Counted from the first letter of the stretch, positions 44,544-53,314 are shown. The stretch is DNA of 64,000 nt from JBIQKZ01 sp044464765 (GCA_044464765.1 JBIQKZ010000005.1:124001-188000), one strand, 5' to 3'. Numbers and translations: made by a program. The notes: generated from the sequence alone by a model not told the origin.

Positions 44544-45479
44544 ATGCAACGATTCTCAATCAGTTCTTCGATTGGCCGGGCCTGGCTGGGGTGGCTGGCG
44601 CGCCTGTTGCTGATGGTGTTGCCGGTCTTGCTGTTGGGCGCCACGGCGCTGGCGCAAGAGCCCGTCGCGGTGCCCGAACTTTCGGCACGGGTCACGGATA
44701 CGACGCAGACGCTTGATGCCGCCACCCAACAAGGCCTCACGCAAAAACTGGCGGCGCTTGAGCAGCGCAAGGGCGCCCAGATTGCTGTCCTGATGATTCC
44801 CTCGACCGACGGTGAAGCCATCGAGCAGTACGCGGTGCGGGCTTTCGAGCAGTGGAAGCTGGGTCGCCAGGGCGTGGATGACGGCATCTTGTTCGTCATC
44901 GCCAAAGACGATCGCCGCTTGCGCATCGAGGTTGGTTATGGTCTGGAAGGGGCGGTGCCCGATCTGCTGGCGGGGCGCATTATTCGTGAACAGGTCGCGC
45001 CACATTTCCAGGCGGGCGACTTTGCCGGCGGGGTAACGGCGGGCGTTGACAGCCTGATTCGCCTGGTCGACGGGGAAGACCTGCCGCCCCCAGCGCCGCA
45101 AGCCGCAGAGTCAGGGGACGCATCGGTGTTCGGGATGTTGATCCCGCTGCTCTTTATGGCGCTGGTGGTCACCGGCCCCTTTGCCGCCATCGTGGCGGTG
45201 ATTGTCGTGTACCTGGTGTCGGGCAGCCTGATCTGGGCCTTGCTGGCGGGTGTGGCGGCGTTTGTCATCAGCCGCCTGGGCCGTGCGTTTGGCGGCGGAG
45301 GCCGAAGTGGTTCGGCGCGTGCCTCCCGCTATGGGGGCGCCTTGGGCGGTGGGATCATCGGCGGCACCGGTGGTTTCCGCAGTGGTGGCGGTTTCAGGGG
45401 CGGGGGTGGTTTTGGCGGCGGCGGTTTCGGTGGCGGGGGCGGATTCAGCGGTGGCGGCGGCGCCTCGGGTAGCTGGTAG
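44544..45479 (+). CDS. TPM-domain (YgcG-type) membrane protein
   Basis: A 311-residue protein with a signal sequence (WLARLLLMVLPVLLLGATAL), a TPM domain (VTDTTQTLDAATQQGLTQKL to FAGGVTAGVDSLIRLVDG, residues ~35-185), two membrane helices (VFGMLIPLLFMALVVTG and ALLAGVAAFVISRLG), and a long glycine-rich tail (GGGFRGGGGFGGGGF). TPM proteins are linked to PSII repair in plants and to LemA partners in bacteria; the role is uncertain. ATG 44544 is 20 bp after lemA. Confidence 0.88.
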   Translation: MQRFSISSSIGRAWLGWLARLLLMVLPVLLLGATALAQEPVAVPELSARVTDTTQTLDAATQQGLTQKLAALEQRKGAQIAVLMIPSTDGEAIEQYAVRAFEQWKLGRQGVDDGILFVIAKDDRRLRIEVGYGLEGAVPDLLAGRIIREQVAPHFQAGDFAGGVTAGVDSLIRLVDGEDLPPPAPQAAESGDASVFGMLIPLLFMALVVTGPFAAIVAVIVVYLVSGSLIWALLAGVAAFVISRLGRAFGGGGRSGSARASRYGGALGGGIIGGTGGFRSGGGFRGGGGFGGGGFGGGGGFSGGGGASGSW

Positions 45480-45560
45480 TGTTGCTGTTGAATCTTCCGG
45501 CAATCTCAGGGCAGGCGCGCAAGCGCTTAAACAGGGCGTGAAAGTTCAGGAGCGTTGAAC

Positions 45561-46061
45561 GTGGAAGGTCTGAAATGGAAGGAGCTGATCGGCTGGTCTA
45601 CCGTCGAGGGGCATTTATTGCGCCGCAAGCACTTTACGCCCAAAGTGCTTGCCCGTATTACCGAGCAGATCCAGGCCAGCGAGGCGGATCATAGCGGCGA
45701 GCTGATGGTTGCCATCGAGGCTGTGTCGCCTGCGCGGGAACCCGACAGCCGGATGCGTGCGCTCGAGGTTTTCGGGCGCTTGCAGGTATGGGATACACCG
45801 CTGAACACCGGGGTTTTGCTGTATCTGGCGCTCGACCGGCATTGCATCGAATTGATTGCCGACCGGGGGATAGGCGCCGCAGACACCGTCTGGAAAGGTA
45901 TTTGCGCGCAATTGCAAGGCCGTCTAAGGCAAGGCGATTATGTCGAGGGCATTTTGGCGGCTGTCGAAGCCATCGAACAAGTATGCAGAACGCACTGCCC
46001 GCCCTTGCCGCCGGGTGAACAGAGCCTGAACAGCCTTCCCGACGAAGCCGTCATGCTTTAG
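45561..46061 (+). CDS. Second TPM-domain protein
   Basis: A 166-residue TPM-domain protein, without signal sequence: FTPKVLARITEQIQASEADH, SGELMVAIEAVSPAREPDSR and VLLYLALDRHCIELIADRGI. The GTG at 45561 has AGGAG eight bases upstream and is preferred over the TTG two codons before it. Third gene of the LemA-TPM-TPM operon, 81 bp after the preceding stop. Confidence 0.85.
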   Translation: MEGLKWKELIGWSTVEGHLLRRKHFTPKVLARITEQIQASEADHSGELMVAIEAVSPAREPDSRMRALEVFGRLQVWDTPLNTGVLLYLALDRHCIELIADRGIGAADTVWKGICAQLQGRLRQGDYVEGILAAVEAIEQVCRTHCPPLPPGEQSLNSLPDEAVML

Positions 46062-46101
46062 GCAGCAGGGCTTGTAGCGCTTCCGCGGGCCATACTGTGA
46101 T

Positions 46102-46141
46102 GCGTATCGGCGTATCGGCGTATCGGCGTATCGGCGTATCG
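46102..46141. repeat. Tandem 8-bp repeat, five copies
   Basis: Five exact head-to-tail copies of GCGTATCG between the convergent TPM and aldehyde dehydrogenase genes. The remaining 120 bp of the interval hold nothing else recognisable. Confidence 0.9.
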
Positions 46142-46200
46142 GCTAGCGGCGTGTTAGCGACGCCAGTTGCCGCGGCTTGCCGGCTAATACTTCCTTGCTT

Positions 46201-47679
46201 TTAGGTCGCTGTATAGGCTGTTTTGACGATGGTGAAGAATTCCTGCGCATAGCGGCCCTGTTCGCGCGAGCCGTAGCTGGATCCTTTGCGCCCGCCAAAC
46301 GGCACGTGGTAGTCGACCCCGGCGGTGGGCACGTTGACCATGACCATGCCCGACTGACTACTGCGTTTGAAATGGCTGGCATGTTTCAGTGATTGGGTGC
46401 AGATGCCGGAGCTCAGGCCAAATTCGGTATCGTTGGCCAGGGCGAGCGCATGTTCGTAATTGTCGGCAGGAATGACGGCTGCCACGGGGCCGAAAATTTC
46501 TTCCTGGGCGATGCGCATGTCGTTGTCGACGTCGGCAAAGACCGCCGGGCTGAAGAAATAGCCGTCCGTCTCTCGGGCCAAGCGTTCGCCGCCGCACAGC
46601 AAGCGGGCGCCTTCCTGCTTGCCGATGGCGATGTAGTCCTGGTTTTGTTGCAGTTGACCGTCGTCGCACACCGGCCCGATCTGGGTGTCAGGGTGCAGGG
46701 CGTGTCCCACCTTCAAAGCCTGGGCGCGCTGCGCGAATTGTTCGGTAAATTGGCGATAGATGCCGAGTTCCACGATGATGCGGCTGCTGGCGGTGCACCG
46801 TTGGCCGGTGGAATAGAAGGCCCCTTGCACGGCGCAGTCCAGCGCGGTTTCAAGATTGGCGTCATCCAGCACGACCAGGGGGTTCTTGCCGCCCAGTTCC
46901 AGTTGCACTTTCTTTTGGCATTCAGCGGCCTGCATCAGAAGTTGGCGGCCGGTGCCCACGGATCCAGTGAAGGTAATGCCGGCCAAGCGTGGATCGGCAA
47001 TCATGGCGGCGCCCACCACGGAACCGCGCCCCATGACCAGGTTGAACACACCGTCGGGCAGACCGCTGCGGCTGATGATCTCAGCCAGCGCCCAGGCCGA
47101 ACCGGGCACTAGGTCGGCGGGCTTGAATACGACGCAATTGCCATAGGCCAGGGCGGGGGCGATCTTCCAGGCGGGAATGGCAATGGGAAAATTCCAGGGC
47201 GTAATAACGCCGACCACCCCAAGCGGCTCGCGTGAGATTTCCACGGAAATTCCGGGCCGCACCGATGGCTGGAATTCCCCTCCTACGCGCACCGCTTCGC
47301 CCGCAAAGAACTTGAAGATCTGGCCGGCCCGCGCAACTTCGCCCATGGCTTCGGGCAAGGTCTTGCCTTCTTCTCGCGCCAGCAGTTCCCCCAGCTCGTT
47401 TTTGCGGACCAGCAACTCGGTTCCGATGGCGTCCAGTGCATCGAAGCGCTGTTGCGGTGTACTGTTAGCCCAGGCGGGCCAGGCCTGTTGCGCGGCTGCG
47501 ATGGCGGTGTCCACCTCGGACGGTGTTGCACGCACATAGTCGCCCACGATGTCGGAGAGGTCGGACGGGTTCAGATTCTGCTGTACGTTGTCCGAACCGG
47601 CCCATTGGCCCGCAATCCAGTTCTTGTGCGTATCAACAGATGCGCTGCGCCGTGCGCCTTGATCGATCAAACTTTTCAT
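46201..47679 (-). CDS. NAD(P)-dependent aldehyde dehydrogenase
   Basis: A 492-residue aldehyde dehydrogenase oxidising an aldehyde to its acid. The catalytic Cys lies in GQRCTASSRIIV, the general-base Glu in VQLELGGKNPLVVLDDA and the cofactor loop in ITFTGSVGTGRQLLM; PWNFPIAIPAWKIAPALAYG is the usual N-terminal signature. It most resembles 2-oxoglutarate-semialdehyde/2,5-dioxovalerate-type enzymes. It could serve the heterocycle operon nearby (oxidising a formyl- or glutarate-semialdehyde intermediate), but it is on the opposite strand and beyond fdxA, so this link is weak. Confidence 0.9.
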   Translation of the reverse strand: MKSLIDQGARRSASVDTHKNWIAGQWAGSDNVQQNLNPSDLSDIVGDYVRATPSEVDTAIAAAQQAWPAWANSTPQQRFDALDAIGTELLVRKNELGELLAREEGKTLPEAMGEVARAGQIFKFFAGEAVRVGGEFQPSVRPGISVEISREPLGVVGVITPWNFPIAIPAWKIAPALAYGNCVVFKPADLVPGSAWALAEIISRSGLPDGVFNLVMGRGSVVGAAMIADPRLAGITFTGSVGTGRQLLMQAAECQKKVQLELGGKNPLVVLDDANLETALDCAVQGAFYSTGQRCTASSRIIVELGIYRQFTEQFAQRAQALKVGHALHPDTQIGPVCDDGQLQQNQDYIAIGKQEGARLLCGGERLARETDGYFFSPAVFADVDNDMRIAQEEIFGPVAAVIPADNYEHALALANDTEFGLSSGICTQSLKHASHFKRSSQSGMVMVNVPTAGVDYHVPFGGRKGSSYGSREQGRYAQEFFTIVKTAYTAT

Positions 47680-47793
47680 ACCGTCGCGATCTCCTTGAGT
47701 CGTGTTAACAGGCCCTAGTGTTCTGTTTGGCTATTTGGCACAACTGATCAAACAGGCTGCCAAATCGCTGGTTGCCTGGATGCCGGCAACGCA

Positions 47794-48117
47794 CTAGCGT
47801 TCGAGCAAAGGCAGTTTGCCGGTCTTGTCCTTCCATTCTTCGGCCTCGGGCAGCGAGCCGACACTGCGCGAGATAACGTCCCATTGAGGGGCAAGTTCGG
47901 CGTTGATGGCGATGAATTGCAGTTGGTCTTCTGGAAGATCTTCTTCGGCATAAATGGCTTCGACCGGGCATTCGGGCACGCAGACAGCGCAATCAATGCA
48001 TTCGTCCGGGTCGATCACCAGGAAATTGGGGCCCGCGTGAAAACAGTCGACGGGACAGACATCGACGCAATCGGTATAGCGGCATTTGATACAGGCTTCG
48101 GTTACAACGTGGGTCAT
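47794..48117 (-). CDS. fdxA: Ferredoxin FdxA (7Fe type)
   Basis: A 107-residue ferredoxin with one [3Fe-4S] and one [4Fe-4S] cluster: ACIKCRYTDCVDVCPVDCF and CIDCAVCVPECPVEAIY. Met 48117 gives the normal MTHVVTEACIKC start. A housekeeping gene in this group, but here it is divergent from the TetR gene of an Fe-S ring-reductase operon and could supply low-potential electrons to it (inference). Confidence 0.93.
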   Translation of the reverse strand: MTHVVTEACIKCRYTDCVDVCPVDCFHAGPNFLVIDPDECIDCAVCVPECPVEAIYAEEDLPEDQLQFIAINAELAPQWDVISRSVGSLPEAEEWKDKTGKLPLLER

Positions 48118-48213
48118 GGCGAACCTATCGGAACGATGTTGGTGGGCACGCCACGTGAACATGGCGATCAAAGTAGAGAGCGTGCTCGACTTTATGGTAT
48201 GTTAGTTTATTAG

Positions 48214-48256
48214 AAAATGTAGTCAATACAAAATTATTCGGTAATTACTACATTTT
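48214..48256. promoter_or_regulatory. Inverted half-sites upstream of tetR (candidate autoregulation)
   Basis: AAAATGTAGT (48214-48223) and ACTACATTTT (48247-48256) are exact inverted copies, 23 bp apart, in the AT-rich gap between fdxA and the TetR gene. The same ACTACATTTT occurs in the operator at 49178. Confidence 0.6.
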
Positions 48257-48321
48257 ATGCTATGTCGCCACGTTGGATGAATGGCTGTGTTGTCACGTTG
48301 AATAAATCGGACTTCGCCCTG

Positions 48322-49110
48322 ATGGTTACCCGTACACAAACGCCTGTAGAAGCAGTTCCCGAGCCTGCCGCGGCCAAGGCGTCCACTAAAGCCGCGCCTG
48401 CCAAGGCAGTCAAAGCGGTCAAGGCGGCGGCGAAGGCGGTTCGTGCCCCGCGTCGCAAGCCGACGGCCAAGACGGCCACGCGCGGTGCGCAGGAAAGGGC
48501 GCATAAAACACGCGAATCCATCCTGAAGGCTGCAACACGCGTATTCGCCCGCAACGGCTTCACCGACGGCAAGATCGAAACCATTTCCCGGTTGTCGAAT
48601 ACGCATGACCGCATGATCTACTACTACTTCGGCAGCAAGGCGCAATTGTTTGTTGAAGTGCTGGAGACCACGTACGAGCGCATGAACGAGGCCGAGGCCG
48701 GGATTCCCATTGACCTGAACGAACCGGTGCGCGCGCTGACCACCGTGGTGCATTTCGTGTGGCAATACTATCTGGACCACCCCGAATTCATTACGCTGCT
48801 AAATAGCGAGAACCTGCTGAAGGGCAAGCACATCAAGAAGTCGTCGCGGGCCAACGAATTATCGTCGCCCGCCGTTCAGGTGCTGGACCAGGTGTTGCAG
48901 GCCGGGGTGCAAAAAGGCCTTTTCCGAGACGATATCAGCGCTCGCGACCTGTATATCCAGATCGCCGCCCTGGGTTATTTCTATTTATCCAACCGTTACA
49001 CCCTAAGCGTGTTCCTGGGCTCCGACCTGCGGGGCGAGGGTGAGCTGGAGCACTGGAAAACCTACATTACCGACATCGTGTTGCGGTCGGTCAAGAAACT
49101 TGAACCTTAG
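48322..49110 (+). CDS. TetR/AcrR-family regulator with lysine/alanine-rich N-terminus
   Basis: A 262-residue repressor from the ATG at 48322 (an in-frame ATG at 48262 lies only six bases from the operator half-site). An unusual alanine/lysine-rich segment (AKASTKAAPAKAVKAVKAAA) precedes the HTH (ESILKAATRVFARNGFTDGK, RMIYYYFGSKAQLFVEVLE). The C-terminal ligand domain is of the TetR_C6/YcdC style. It directly precedes the reductase-enamidase operon and likely controls it through the TGTAGT-N4-ACTACA palindrome. Confidence 0.87.
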   Translation: MVTRTQTPVEAVPEPAAAKASTKAAPAKAVKAVKAAAKAVRAPRRKPTAKTATRGAQERAHKTRESILKAATRVFARNGFTDGKIETISRLSNTHDRMIYYYFGSKAQLFVEVLETTYERMNEAEAGIPIDLNEPVRALTTVVHFVWQYYLDHPEFITLLNSENLLKGKHIKKSSRANELSSPAVQVLDQVLQAGVQKGLFRDDISARDLYIQIAALGYFYLSNRYTLSVFLGSDLRGEGELEHWKTYITDIVLRSVKKLEP

Positions 49111-49177
49111 CCGCGAATGCCAGGTATTTTGTCGTGGCGCCGTCTTGCCGCGCCTATGCTTTTACGCTATGATCAAT

Positions 49178-49193
49178 TGTAGTGGATACTACA
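49178..49193. promoter_or_regulatory. Palindromic TetR operator of the heterocycle operon
   Basis: TGTAGT-GGAT-ACTACA is a perfect 6-bp inverted repeat about 100 bp upstream of the reductase gene, followed by TTTT and then a partial copy (GCTACATTT, 49207-49215). It shares half-sites with the tetR promoter region. Confidence 0.65.
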
Positions 49194-49292
49194 TTTTTAG
49201 GTGGCCGCTACATTTAATGCAATGGATGCAGAAGGTGGCGGCCAGCCCGCCCAGGCGGCGTCTGGCGGCATGGCACCCAAGGAGACTCAGGT

Positions 49293-50888
49293 ATGGCGGA
49301 GCATACAAAAGTAGATCACAGCATGGATAACCTGGATTCGATTACGCCCGTCGTGCTCGATAAATCCAAGCCGCGCAATGCCAATATGGCCGTCAATAAG
49401 GTCGAGTGCAATGCTTGTCCGGTGCTGTGTCAAATTACCGCAGGGCGCACGGGCGCCTGTGACCGCTGGGGCAATGTCGACGGCGAGCTAACGCGCATCG
49501 ACCCGGTGGTGCTGATGCGCCGAATGCCGCATCAACCACACGGCTCGGGCACGGGCGCACAGGGGTTCGACCCAGCGGCGGCGGAAGCCCCGTCCGATAC
49601 AGACGGCTCTGCGAATGTGGATGCATCGCCGGGGGGCGACGACAGCCTGTTCGTCAGCGGCATCGCGTCGGGTACGACCTATCCCGATTACAAGCCCGCG
49701 CCTTTTATCGTCGGCTCCAAGGCCAACGGCGTGGATATGATCACGGTCGTGACGGAAGGCATCTTCAGCTATTGCAGCTTCAAGGTAAAAATCGACACCG
49801 ATCGCTATCTGGGCCCCGAGCAGTCCAATATCCGCCACAAGGGCGAAATTGTCGGCCACGTGACCACGGCGGAATACGGTTCGCAAATGCTGTCGCTGGG
49901 CGGTGTGCATCACCTTACGGGCGGCAGCAAGAAGGAAGGCCGTATCACCTGCGACATGATGATGGCCCTGGGCAACAAGCAGGCGGTCGAGCTGTCCATC
50001 GACGGCGGAGCGCAACTGGTCGTGCAAGCCGGCAAGGCGCCTATTGTGGACGGCAAGGAAGAGCAGCGCATGCGTGTGGGCTGCGGCTCGGCCGCCATCG
50101 GCATTTTTGCCAAGCAGTGGTTTGGCCACGCCGATGAAGTGCTGGTGCTCGACGACCACATTACCGGCGTGCTCACCGAACACCAGGCAGGCCGCTGCCT
50201 TGATATCCCGCCTTCCGGCATCAGGATCAAGGGGCGCCGGTCGACGCCCGGCCGCTATTTCCAGGTGGCCAATCCGGGCAACGGATGGGGCGGCACGGAC
50301 ATCAGTGATCCGCTCACCATTATCGAAGAGTTTGACCCCGAAGTCGCCAGGCCGGGGTTGCGTCTTCTTGTCACCTCGACCACCGGTGAACACGCCGAAT
50401 ACTACGAGCTGGACGACAACCTGGTTCCGCAACGCAAAGACATGCCCGATGCCTTGCAAAAAACCGTGGACCGCATTGGCGAGAATTGTGAACCATCGCT
50501 TGCCAGTGTGTTGTTCCTTGCAGGTGCGGGCGGCTCGTTGCGCGCGGGTGTTACCGAGAACCCGGTCTGGCTGACGAATTCCATCAAGCAGTCGTTGGTG
50601 AATGTGACGTGCGGCGGCGCGCCGGCTTATATTTGGGCGGGTGGAGGCATAACGCTCATGGTCGACGTTACCCGCATGCCCGACAATTCTTTCGGCTATG
50701 TACCCACGCCGGCCATTGTCGCCCCCATCGAGTTCAGCATGGCGCTCAACGATTATCAACGCCTGGGCGGGCATATGGACTGTGTTCGCACGCTCGACGA
50801 TATCGTCAAGACCGAGCGGCATCGCATTATCGACTGGGTGGATCACGCCAGCCCATGGCCGTTGGCGCAGAAACCCATGCTGGGCTGA
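49293..50888 (+). CDS. 6-Hydroxynicotinate reductase-like Fe-S flavoprotein
   Basis: A 531-residue protein resembling 6-hydroxynicotinate reductase, which reduces 6-hydroxynicotinate to 1,4,5,6-tetrahydro-6-oxonicotinate with low-potential electrons. Cysteines 39, 42, 46 and 56 (VECNACPVLCQITAGRTGAC) form a CxxCxxxCx9C Fe-S motif; conserved blocks include VTEGIFSYCSFKVKIDTDRY, GHVTTAEYGSQMLSLGGVHH and LDDHITGVLTEHQAGR. The ATG follows AAGGAG. The characterised Eubacterium barkeri enzyme has covalently bound flavin and several Fe-S clusters. The adjacent enamidase gene supports the call; a related N-heterocycle as true substrate cannot be excluded. Confidence 0.75.
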   Translation: MAEHTKVDHSMDNLDSITPVVLDKSKPRNANMAVNKVECNACPVLCQITAGRTGACDRWGNVDGELTRIDPVVLMRRMPHQPHGSGTGAQGFDPAAAEAPSDTDGSANVDASPGGDDSLFVSGIASGTTYPDYKPAPFIVGSKANGVDMITVVTEGIFSYCSFKVKIDTDRYLGPEQSNIRHKGEIVGHVTTAEYGSQMLSLGGVHHLTGGSKKEGRITCDMMMALGNKQAVELSIDGGAQLVVQAGKAPIVDGKEEQRMRVGCGSAAIGIFAKQWFGHADEVLVLDDHITGVLTEHQAGRCLDIPPSGIRIKGRRSTPGRYFQVANPGNGWGGTDISDPLTIIEEFDPEVARPGLRLLVTSTTGEHAEYYELDDNLVPQRKDMPDALQKTVDRIGENCEPSLASVLFLAGAGGSLRAGVTENPVWLTNSIKQSLVNVTCGGAPAYIWAGGGITLMVDVTRMPDNSFGYVPTPAIVAPIEFSMALNDYQRLGGHMDCVRTLDDIVKTERHRIIDWVDHASPWPLAQKPMLG

Positions 50889-50892
50889 CACC

Positions 50893-51831
50893 ATGGCACT
50901 GGCCGACGCCCTGCCGGTCCTTTCCGACCTCGACCTCGCCTCGGGGGCGTCGCGCAGGGCGCTGGGCGATGGCCGCTGGCATTTTTCCCATGGTCCCATC
51001 GACCTGATCATCGGCGCCGATGGTGATCCTGCCCAGATTCACGAGGCCTTGTCGTCCGTCTGGAGCCGCTTCACGAACATCCTCCCGGAGCTGGTGTCGG
51101 AACTGGCGGTCTTGCGCCGGCCTGTCGTGACCAAGGGGCGCGCGCCTGTCCAGGGCGTCGTCGCGCATCGCATGTGGCTTGCCTGTCTGCCCTGGCTGCC
51201 CACGTTTCTAACCCCCATGGCGGCGGTGGCGGGCGCGGTGGCCGACGAGCTGATCACGCACTTTTCCCGCAGCGGCATTCGCAGGGCCTACATCAACAAC
51301 GGCGGCGACATCGCCTTGCATCTGTCTGCGGGTAGCAGTTATTGCGTCGGGTTGTTCTCCGACCTGGCGCGGTATCAAGGTCCGGGCTTTGCGCTGGACG
51401 GCGATTTCACCATTCACGATCAGATGCCGATACGGGGCATTGCCACCAGTGGCTGGCGCGGTCGAAGCCATAGCCTGGGTATTGCCGACAGCGTAACGGC
51501 ATTCGCGGCCACGGCGGCGGGCGCCGATGTGGCCGCCACCATGATCGCCAATCAGGTCAATGCCGATCATCCGGCCATTGTGCGTGCTCCGGCGGCAAGC
51601 CTGAAGGACGATACCGATCTGGGCGACCGGCTGGTGACCGTCGATGTCGGTCCGTTGCCTGCCGGCGTGCTGGCCCAGTCGCTGGATTCAGGCGCTACGC
51701 TCGCGAGCCGTGCTATCGCAGACGGTCTGGTGTGCGGCGCCGTGCTGTGGCTGCAGGGGCAAGCCAGGGTCTTGGGCTTGCAGGCATTCAACCCGATGTT
51801 GCCGCACGGGGCATCAACCTCGGCGGCCTGA
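50893..51831 (+). CDS. UPF0280 protein (ApbE-like)
   Basis: A 312-residue UPF0280 protein, related to ApbE FMN transferases: the ApbE-type motif appears as YINNGGDIALHL and the following SHSLGIADSVTAFAATAAGAD. The ATG at 50893 is 5 bp after the reductase stop. ApbE enzymes attach FMN to target flavoproteins, and 6-hydroxynicotinate reductase carries covalent flavin, so this protein may modify its neighbour (inference). It lacks the ApbE lipoprotein signal and would be cytoplasmic. Confidence 0.8.
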   Translation: MALADALPVLSDLDLASGASRRALGDGRWHFSHGPIDLIIGADGDPAQIHEALSSVWSRFTNILPELVSELAVLRRPVVTKGRAPVQGVVAHRMWLACLPWLPTFLTPMAAVAGAVADELITHFSRSGIRRAYINNGGDIALHLSAGSSYCVGLFSDLARYQGPGFALDGDFTIHDQMPIRGIATSGWRGRSHSLGIADSVTAFAATAAGADVAATMIANQVNADHPAIVRAPAASLKDDTDLGDRLVTVDVGPLPAGVLAQSLDSGATLASRAIADGLVCGAVLWLQGQARVLGLQAFNPMLPHGASTSAA

Positions 51832-51863
51832 AACACTATTCATACGAAACGATAAGGAAGGCT

Positions 51864-52517
51864 ATGTCGGATTTGATTGAAGTACGCAATGTGCTGACGC
51901 AGGTGGAGACCATCTACCACGAGTTCGGGCCGGTGGCCGCCACGCCCTTGATTCGCGGCTCGGTGGCGGGCGTTTTGCGCAATCCCTATGCAGGCCGCTA
52001 CGAGCCGAATATTGTGCCCATGATGGAACAGTTGAACGACGTTGGGCTGGAAATGGCGCAAAAGCTGTTGGCGGCCATGGGCGTCGAAGCCGACGAGATC
52101 GCCAGTTATGGCAAGGGCGCGATCGTCGGCGGCGCAGGCGAGCTTGAGCACGGCGCTTTGTGGCATGTGCCCGGCGGCTACGCCATGCGCGAATTGCTTG
52201 GGTGGAAAGGCGACCGCGACAGCTATAAGCAAGGCAAAAGCGGCGCACCCAAAGGCCTTGAAATGGGCCGGGCCTTGTCCATCGTGCCATCCACCAAGAA
52301 AGTGGGCGGGCCGGGCACACGGCTTGACGTCCCCCTTACCCATGTCACCGCCAGCTATGTTCGCAGCCATTTCGACGCCATGGAGGTCTGGGTGCCGGGG
52401 GCACCGGCCGCTGACGAGGTGGTTTTCATCCTGGTCATGGCGACCGGCGCGCGCATTCATGAACGGGTGGGCGGCCTTCAGCCTGACCAGATCAGCAAGT
52501 TCGACGGCCTGCGCTAA
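51864..52517 (+). CDS. DUF1185 (amino acid synthesis family) protein, first copy
   Basis: A 217-residue DUF1185/PF06684 protein. Structures of Bordetella and Silicibacter members show a chorismate-mutase-like fold; function is unknown. Conserved blocks: RNPYAGRYEPNIVPMMEQL, ASYGKGAIVGGAGELEHGAL, SIVPSTKKVGGPGTRLDVPL and YVRSHFDAMEVWVPG. AAGGAAG precedes ATG 51864. It is paired with a shorter paralogue at 52643 in the reductase-enamidase operon. Confidence 0.88.
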   Translation: MSDLIEVRNVLTQVETIYHEFGPVAATPLIRGSVAGVLRNPYAGRYEPNIVPMMEQLNDVGLEMAQKLLAAMGVEADEIASYGKGAIVGGAGELEHGALWHVPGGYAMRELLGWKGDRDSYKQGKSGAPKGLEMGRALSIVPSTKKVGGPGTRLDVPLTHVTASYVRSHFDAMEVWVPGAPAADEVVFILVMATGARIHERVGGLQPDQISKFDGLR

Positions 52518-52642
52518 GCGGGATAAGGTATGAGTGACGCCGATCGAACACCAACGAGCAAGCAAGCAGCCGCCGGCGTTTCACCGGAAGCCCGCGTCCC
52601 ATCTTGCGGGGCGTGGGATCAGACAAGCAAAAGAGGACAAAC

Positions 52643-53227
52643 ATGACAGCGAAAATTCGTAAATTGGTGGTGGTGGTTGACGAAACACGCCTTGAAATGG
52701 GCAAGGCCATTGATCCGCCCACCCGCCGTGCGGTCGCCATGGCCGTGATCGAGAACCCGTATGCGGGGCGTTATGCCGACAGCCTGGATGAGTTGACGGC
52801 CATTGGCGAGCAGCTTGGCGGCTTGCTGGGCGAGAAATGCGTACAAGCGCTGGGCATACAACCTGGACAGGCCGAAAGCTATGGCAAGGCGGCCATCGTC
52901 GGCGAGGCCGGCGAGCTGGAACATGCCGCCGCCATCCTGCATCCCAAGCTTGGCGCACCGCTGCGCAAAGCGGTTGAAAAAGGCGCGGCGCTGGTGCCCT
53001 CATCCAAGAAGATGGGGGGCATCGGCGCTGCAGTGGATGTGCCTCTGGGCCACAAAGACGCTGCGTTTGTGCGCAGCCATTTCGATGCGGTGGAAGCGCG
53101 TGTGTCCGATGCGCCGCGTGCCAATGAAATTGTCGTGGCGGTTGCCGTCACCGACTCGGGCCGTCCGCTGCCGCGCGTCGGCGGCTTGCAGGTCAGCGAA
53201 ATCAAGGGTGAAGACGGCTTGCGTTAA
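52643..53227 (+). CDS. DUF1185 (amino acid synthesis family) protein, second copy
   Basis: A 194-residue paralogue of the preceding protein with the same blocks: ENPYAGRYADSLDELTAIGE, ESYGKAAIVGEAGELEHAAA, LVPSSKKMGGIGAAVDVPLG and FVRSHFDAVEARVSDAP. Compared with the first copy it lacks ~20 residues before the VPS-KK block. The pair may form a hetero-oligomer or use two related substrates. ATG 52643 is chosen on the family start (TAKIRKLVVVVDE). Confidence 0.88.
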   Translation: MTAKIRKLVVVVDETRLEMGKAIDPPTRRAVAMAVIENPYAGRYADSLDELTAIGEQLGGLLGEKCVQALGIQPGQAESYGKAAIVGEAGELEHAAAILHPKLGAPLRKAVEKGAALVPSSKKMGGIGAAVDVPLGHKDAAFVRSHFDAVEARVSDAPRANEIVVAVAVTDSGRPLPRVGGLQVSEIKGEDGLR

Positions 53228-53314
53228 CGCGCCGCAGGCCGGCATTGCACCGGCCATTACCGACTCATGGGGCGCCGCGCCGATGCGGCGCTCCCGCCAA
53301 AAAGGAGACCAATC

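Noticed and set aside
46102..46141. Tandem repeat considered as a CRISPR fragment
   Set aside because: 8-bp units without spacers; no cas genes anywhere in the window.
46201..47679. Aldehyde dehydrogenase as a definite member of the enamidase pathway
   Set aside because: It is on the opposite strand, separated by fdxA, and lacks the TGTAGT operator; proximity alone is insufficient.
49488..51011. 507-codon minus-strand frame across the reductase gene
   Set aside because: Antisense shadow; arginine/histidine-rich composition typical of reverse frames in GC-rich genes.
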